Below, piece after piece: positions 63,908-64,000 of a stretch of DNA of 64,000 nt. Within the stretch, counting starts at the first letter, position 1; each line of letters opens with the position of its first letter. This stretch comes from Vibrio sp. 10N.286.49.B1 (GTDB lineage: Bacteria; Pseudomonadota; Gammaproteobacteria; Enterobacterales; Vibrionaceae), in assembly GCF_002873335.1 (NCBI RefSeq), contig NZ_MCUW01000011.1:54495-118494 (forward strand), given 5' to 3'. A program made the position numbers and the translations under genes. The notes under the pieces were generated by a model. The model was not told the DNA's origin and ran no database searches. It saw nothing but the letters and a program-made list of their open reading frames with translations.

Positions 63908-64000
63908 CAGTCCAGTCTACTAACTCAATGTAGTCGATGAGCCGAAACGGAATACCATCTAACATTTCATTCGTCGGATGACCGATAAAAGGGTGTAAAC
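63908..64000 (-). pseudogene. Internal fragment of a second Y1 transposase gene
   Basis: About 93 bp matching 63030-63122 inside the transposase with roughly three differences, joined directly to the 5' end of the full element. It continues beyond the window. Confidence 0.8.

Overview
The window reads as chromosomal DNA from a marine Vibrionaceae bacterium, most likely a Vibrio. Supporting signs are a betIBA-choXWV choline/betaine cluster, a TfoX/Sxy competence-type regulator, DUF2999, VF530, DUF3297 and DUF4144 proteins, two secreted PL7 alginate lyases, and a sedentary-integron cassette array with Vibrio-style attC sites. I cannot name the species. No rRNA, tRNA, CRISPR array or integron integrase was seen.

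1-6580: a partial M50 membrane protease, a DCC/DUF393 protein, a secreted DUF3299 protein, an overlapping EAL-domain/AraC pair, a PL7 alginate lyase, DUF2999 and a TfoX-family protein. 6686-13924: one colinear minus-strand locus for taking up choline and oxidising it to glycine betaine (betI, betB, betA, choX, choW, choV), with a 26-bp palindrome upstream of betI. 14314-19253: a two-gene RND efflux operon divergent from its TetR regulator, with two operator-like palindromes 44 bp apart between them. 20286-23120: a ketopantoate-reductase-family enzyme and an RluA-family pseudouridine synthase.

23677-26635: a lone SIR2-domain gene of the type linked to antiphage defence, followed by five tandem copies of a ~240-bp unit made of nested hairpins whose arms co-vary between copies. 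26915-34728: an SDR oxidoreductase, VF530, a glyoxalase/ene-reductase pair, an arsR-ACR3 arsenite module with three ArsR-box palindromes, a phosphoserine transaminase and a DUF819 membrane protein. 35335-50621: many small, mostly single-gene units. They include three YkgJ cysteine-cluster proteins, a UDG-fold protein, the second PL7 lyase, a Nudix hydrolase, an orphan DNA methyltransferase, a VOC and a DJ-1/PfpI protein, a short TetR followed by a hexanucleotide microsatellite, and an unrecognised overlapping gene pair with long inverted repeats upstream.

51120-62600 is an integron cassette array. Almost every gene is on the minus strand, and the genes are separated by attC-like sites whose core often contains the stop codon of the neighbouring gene. 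Cargo includes five GNAT acetyltransferases (one broken by a single in-frame amber codon), a methyltransferase, PhzF, VOC, DUF2200, DUF6500, DUF6404 and GFA proteins, a P-loop kinase-like protein and small membrane proteins. One MerR gene points the opposite way. The orientation suggests that intI/attI lie to the right, beyond the window. The array is interrupted at its right end by an IS200/RAYT-like Y1 transposase element with short inverted ends, plus three partial copies of it.
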